From Prevotella heparinolytica (GTDB taxonomy: Bacteria; Bacteroidota; Bacteroidia; Bacteroidales; Bacteroidaceae): a stretch of 64,000 nucleotides of DNA. Shown piece by piece: positions 63,409-64,000 of this stretch. Both the position numbers and the translations under genes were made by a program. The notes beneath the pieces are model-generated. The model searched no databases. It had not been told where the DNA came from and worked only from the letters and a program-made list of their open reading frames with translations. The DNA lies in the NCBI RefSeq assembly GCF_004342845.1, contig NZ_SLXB01000002.1:157264-221263 (forward strand). The letters run 5' to 3'. Each line of letters starts with the position of its first letter. The first letter of the stretch is position 1.

Positions 63409-63716
63409 TGGAAATGGCAAAAGATTTGAACATGGAAAGCGACGAGATGCAGCTGGTTGTCTCGGCACTAAGAGGTGTGGGAAAAAGAATTGTAGAAGTG
63501 GCAGGGACGCATAAGCTACTCTTTGCCGGAGAACTTTTCCTCACGGGCAAGGAAGTGTGCGAGCGGCTGTATATCAGTCCCCGTACCTTGCAGGACTATC
63601 GCGACCGAAAGGTTATCCCCTACACGCAGTTTGCTGGGAAAATCCTCTATAAGGCTTCGGATTTGGAAAAGATGTTGGAGGAGAATTACAAAGGCAAAGG
63701 CAGTAATACGCATTAA
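63405..63716 (+). CDS. Excisionase-like helix-turn-helix protein 2
   Basis: A 103-residue paralogue of the preceding protein: GELFLTGKEVCERLYISPRT, LQDYRDRKVIPYTQFAGKIL, YKASDLEKMLEENYKGK. It starts within the 4-bp overlap ATGA, so the two are probably made together and might form a heteromer. The remaining 284 bp to the window end show no gene. Confidence 0.88.
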   Translation: MMEMAKDLNMESDEMQLVVSALRGVGKRIVEVAGTHKLLFAGELFLTGKEVCERLYISPRTLQDYRDRKVIPYTQFAGKILYKASDLEKMLEENYKGKGSNTH

Positions 63717-64000
63717 CGAAAAGAATATTTCATCACTTACTGATAATAAGTAATCTAATAAAGATCTAAAATTGTTTCGTCAAAGGATTAAAATTGTCCC
63801 TTGTAGACTTTTTGAAATGTCCCATAAGAGAATTTCAATAAAGATATAGGGCTAATTCGTTAAGCAACTTCCTGATATGTGAACAAATTAGTTAATATCT
63901 TATACCACTGCTGGGCACTTAATCCCATCTGATTTTCAATTGTTTATAATTTAGTTCTTTGACATTTTTGTAATCGCAATCGGTAAGTATCTCTCTTACA
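63717..64000. other. Unassigned end of the window
   Basis: AT-rich sequence with no credible frame on either strand and no clear promoter or repeat. The next gene of the element probably starts beyond the window. Confidence 0.5.

Overview
The window is from a Bacteroides-type genome (Bacteroidota). The evidence is the many -33/-7 promoters of the form TTTG-N19-21-TAnnTTTG, the weak Shine-Dalgarno sequences, and gene families typical of the genus: DUF4250, DUF4296, DUF4738, DUF4476, a TamA-like lipoprotein, an ECF sigma/FecR/STN set, a Nudix-type xylose regulator, and DUF3408 with Mob proteins. The species cannot be fixed from the sequence alone. No rRNA, tRNA or CRISPR array was found.

Layout. 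1-1.1 kb: 3' part of clpB, then a 7 x 22-bp tandem repeat. 1.5-5.2 kb: a lipoprotein, an SLC1-type symporter, trpB2 and a DUF4250 protein. 5.3-9.6 kb: an ECF sigma factor (frameshifted here), a FecR-type anti-sigma factor and two paralogous secreted carboxypeptidase-regulatory-domain proteins, with no TonB receptor. 10-12.2 kb: a MurU-like nucleotidyltransferase overlapping an AmgK-like kinase fused to a RapZ C-terminal domain, probably for cell-wall sugar salvage. 12.3-15.5 kb: two cobamide genes and pncB. 15.7-15.8 kb: a candidate small RNA with its own promoter and terminator. 15.9-25 kb: tamL, an rRNA/tRNA methyltransferase, and the ileS-dksA-like-lspA-DUF4296-hypothetical cluster. 25.3-30.7 kb: the xylose operon xylR-xylB-xylA-xylE, with a palindrome between the -33 and -7 boxes of its promoter.

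31-35.4 kb is an AT-rich island with a DpnII-type (GATC) restriction-modification set (dpnM, dpnII, dpnA). It carries an extra, tightly packed PD-(D/E)XK-like gene, a decayed XRE controller gene and a transposase remnant. 35.7-43.8 kb: fabD, then a TPP-riboswitch-controlled thiamine operon, thiS-thiE-thiG-thiC-thiH-thiF-tenI-thiD. 43.8-51.6 kb: an SmpA/DUF4476 lipoprotein, a patatin, a GH13 enzyme, DUF2461 and YhcH-family genes, glgB and a TPR protein. 51.9-58.4 kb: an operon for a 1448-residue dual sensor kinase, a response regulator split by a -1 frame change at a perfect A_AAA_AAA heptamer, and an AbgT-type transporter. 58.5 kb: prs.

From about 59.5 kb to the end lies part of a mobilizable element: relaxase and MobA/MobC genes with a candidate oriT, a frameshifted DUF3408 gene, and a divergent pair of excisionase-like helix-turn-helix genes. 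The pair has a striking control region: four 10-bp repeats, then a promoter with a 14-bp palindrome between its boxes. The element's integrase and far end are outside the window.

Three genes (ECF sigma, response regulator, DUF3408) carry single frame changes at or near short repeats or homopolymers. Sequencing error must be ruled out before any of them is interpreted biologically.
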